The notes beneath the pieces were generated by a model. That model saw only the letters and a program-made list of their open reading frames with translations. It did not search any database and was not told the DNA's origin. Positions 63,614 to 64,000 of a DNA stretch of 64,000 nt are shown here, one piece after another. This DNA comes from Pseudoalteromonas rubra (lineage in GTDB: Bacteria; Pseudomonadota; Gammaproteobacteria; Enterobacterales; Alteromonadaceae), in NCBI RefSeq assembly GCF_000967655.1, contig NZ_JXYA01000016.1:248001-312000 (forward strand), read 5' to 3'. A program made the position numbers and the translations under genes. Position 1 is the first letter of the stretch, and every line of letters starts with the position of its first letter.

Positions 63614-64000
63614 TTACAAATTCAATGTGGTTTTAATAAAGGGGATGGTCAGTTTTCGTTGTGCCGCCATGGATGCATGATCCAGTTTATCAAGCACATC
63701 TAATAATGCGCGCATATCGCGGCTCAGTCGGGTCAGTAAAAACCGGGCGCATTCGTCACTGAGTTCCAGGCCTCGCATTTTTGCTCTTTTAACCAACGCT
63801 TCTGCCTTATCGTCGTCACTCATTGAGCGGATCTGAAAGGTGGTGCCCCAGGTAAAACGTGACTCCAGATCTGGCAGGCTGAGATTGAGCATATTTGGCA
63901 GCAGATCGGCCGTTACAACCAAACACTTACCTGGCTCGTTAAAACGGTTAAAAAAGTTAAACAGGGCTTTTTCCCAGGACTCATTGCCCGCCACTAAATG
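63614..64000 (-). CDS. hda: DnaA regulatory inactivator Hda-like protein (partial, 5' end outside window)
   Basis: 129 codons are visible and the start lies beyond the right edge. The end of the AAA+ domain and lid are seen: LESRFTWGTTFQIRSMSDDD, then KAEALVKRAKMRGLELSDEC and FLLTRLSRDMRALLDVLDKL, with sensor-2-type arginine. It also contains PNMLNLSLPDLESR. This matches Hda/DnaA-related proteins. Hda with the beta clamp stimulates ATP hydrolysis by DnaA to limit replication starts. Small DnaA-related P-loop proteins are similar, but the size and sequence suit Hda. Confidence 0.85.
   Translation of the reverse strand, partial: HLVAGNESWEKALFNFFNRFNEPGKCLVVTADLLPNMLNLSLPDLESRFTWGTTFQIRSMSDDDKAEALVKRAKMRGLELSDECARFLLTRLSRDMRALLDVLDKLDHASMAAQRKLTIPFIKTTLNL

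Overview
The window looks like a chromosomal segment of a marine gammaproteobacterium of the Alteromonadales, most likely Pseudoalteromonas. This is an inference from gene content: pheS-pheT-ihfA, an hda-like gene, astB, several TonB-dependent receptors, a starch cluster that includes a tryptophan-halogenase-like flavoprotein, and an operon rich in photolyases and cryptochromes. No rRNA, tRNA, CRISPR array or insertion sequence was seen.

Layout. 1-5.2 kb: an edge-truncated amidohydrolase, an orphan periplasmic binding protein, a soluble four-PAS chemoreceptor-like protein, a GGCT-like protein and an AraC regulator. 5.3-10.5 kb: an RND efflux pump with its adaptor and an ABC membrane-domain protein without ATPase. 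10.5-16.5 kb: GNAT, astB, a frameshifted half-size Na+/Ca2+ exchanger, a divergent quinone-oxidoreductase/LysR pair and an ECF sigma factor with a small membrane partner. 16.5-21.8 kb: a leftward light operon (cry-DASH, photolyase/cryptochrome, a 50-residue DUF2256 zinc-ribbon-like protein, an FeS (6-4) photolyase and a flavin reductase). 22-24.2 kb: an alpha/beta hydrolase and an EEP-fold lipoprotein.

24.2-28.2 kb is the most unusual part. It is AT-rich and holds seven tiny genes for peptides of 28-43 residues. Most share a leader ending in a double glycine, and six share a core motif resembling P-x-F-I-G. One further unit is decayed. Two paralogous genes of unknown function follow, with cupin-like features and, in one, a HEAT-like tail. 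This looks like a ribosomally synthesised peptide system without a recognised modifying enzyme or a C39 transporter.

28.3-35.8 kb: a trypsin-like protease, a DsbA/FrnE-like protein with a 22-bp duplication at its 3' end, a DUF2071 protein, an EF-hand protein, an epimerase, a kinase, a class C beta-lactamase-like hydrolase and a second orphan binding protein. 35.9-42.3 kb: a sucrose locus (TonB receptor, MFS transporter, sucrose phosphorylase, LacI regulator) with two identical-core 18-bp palindromic operators. 42.3-45 kb: LysR, SnoaL-like, DUF805 and TPR genes. 45.2-57.9 kb: a maltodextrin/starch locus (lipoprotein glucoamylase, MFS transporter, lipoprotein alpha-amylase, halogenase-like protein, large TonB receptor, cytoplasmic GH13 alpha-glucosidase) with three copies of a TGCATACGTATKCA operator. 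58-64 kb: an EAL phosphodiesterase, ihfA, pheT, pheS and the end of an hda-like gene.

The two sugar loci follow the same logic. An outer-membrane receptor imports the sugar, lipoprotein or cytoplasmic glycosidases cut it, an MFS permease carries it across the inner membrane, and LacI-type palindromes probably coordinate expression. The regulator for the starch locus is not in the window. All start codons were chosen by eye from Shine-Dalgarno spacing. All family assignments come from motif recognition, with no database search.
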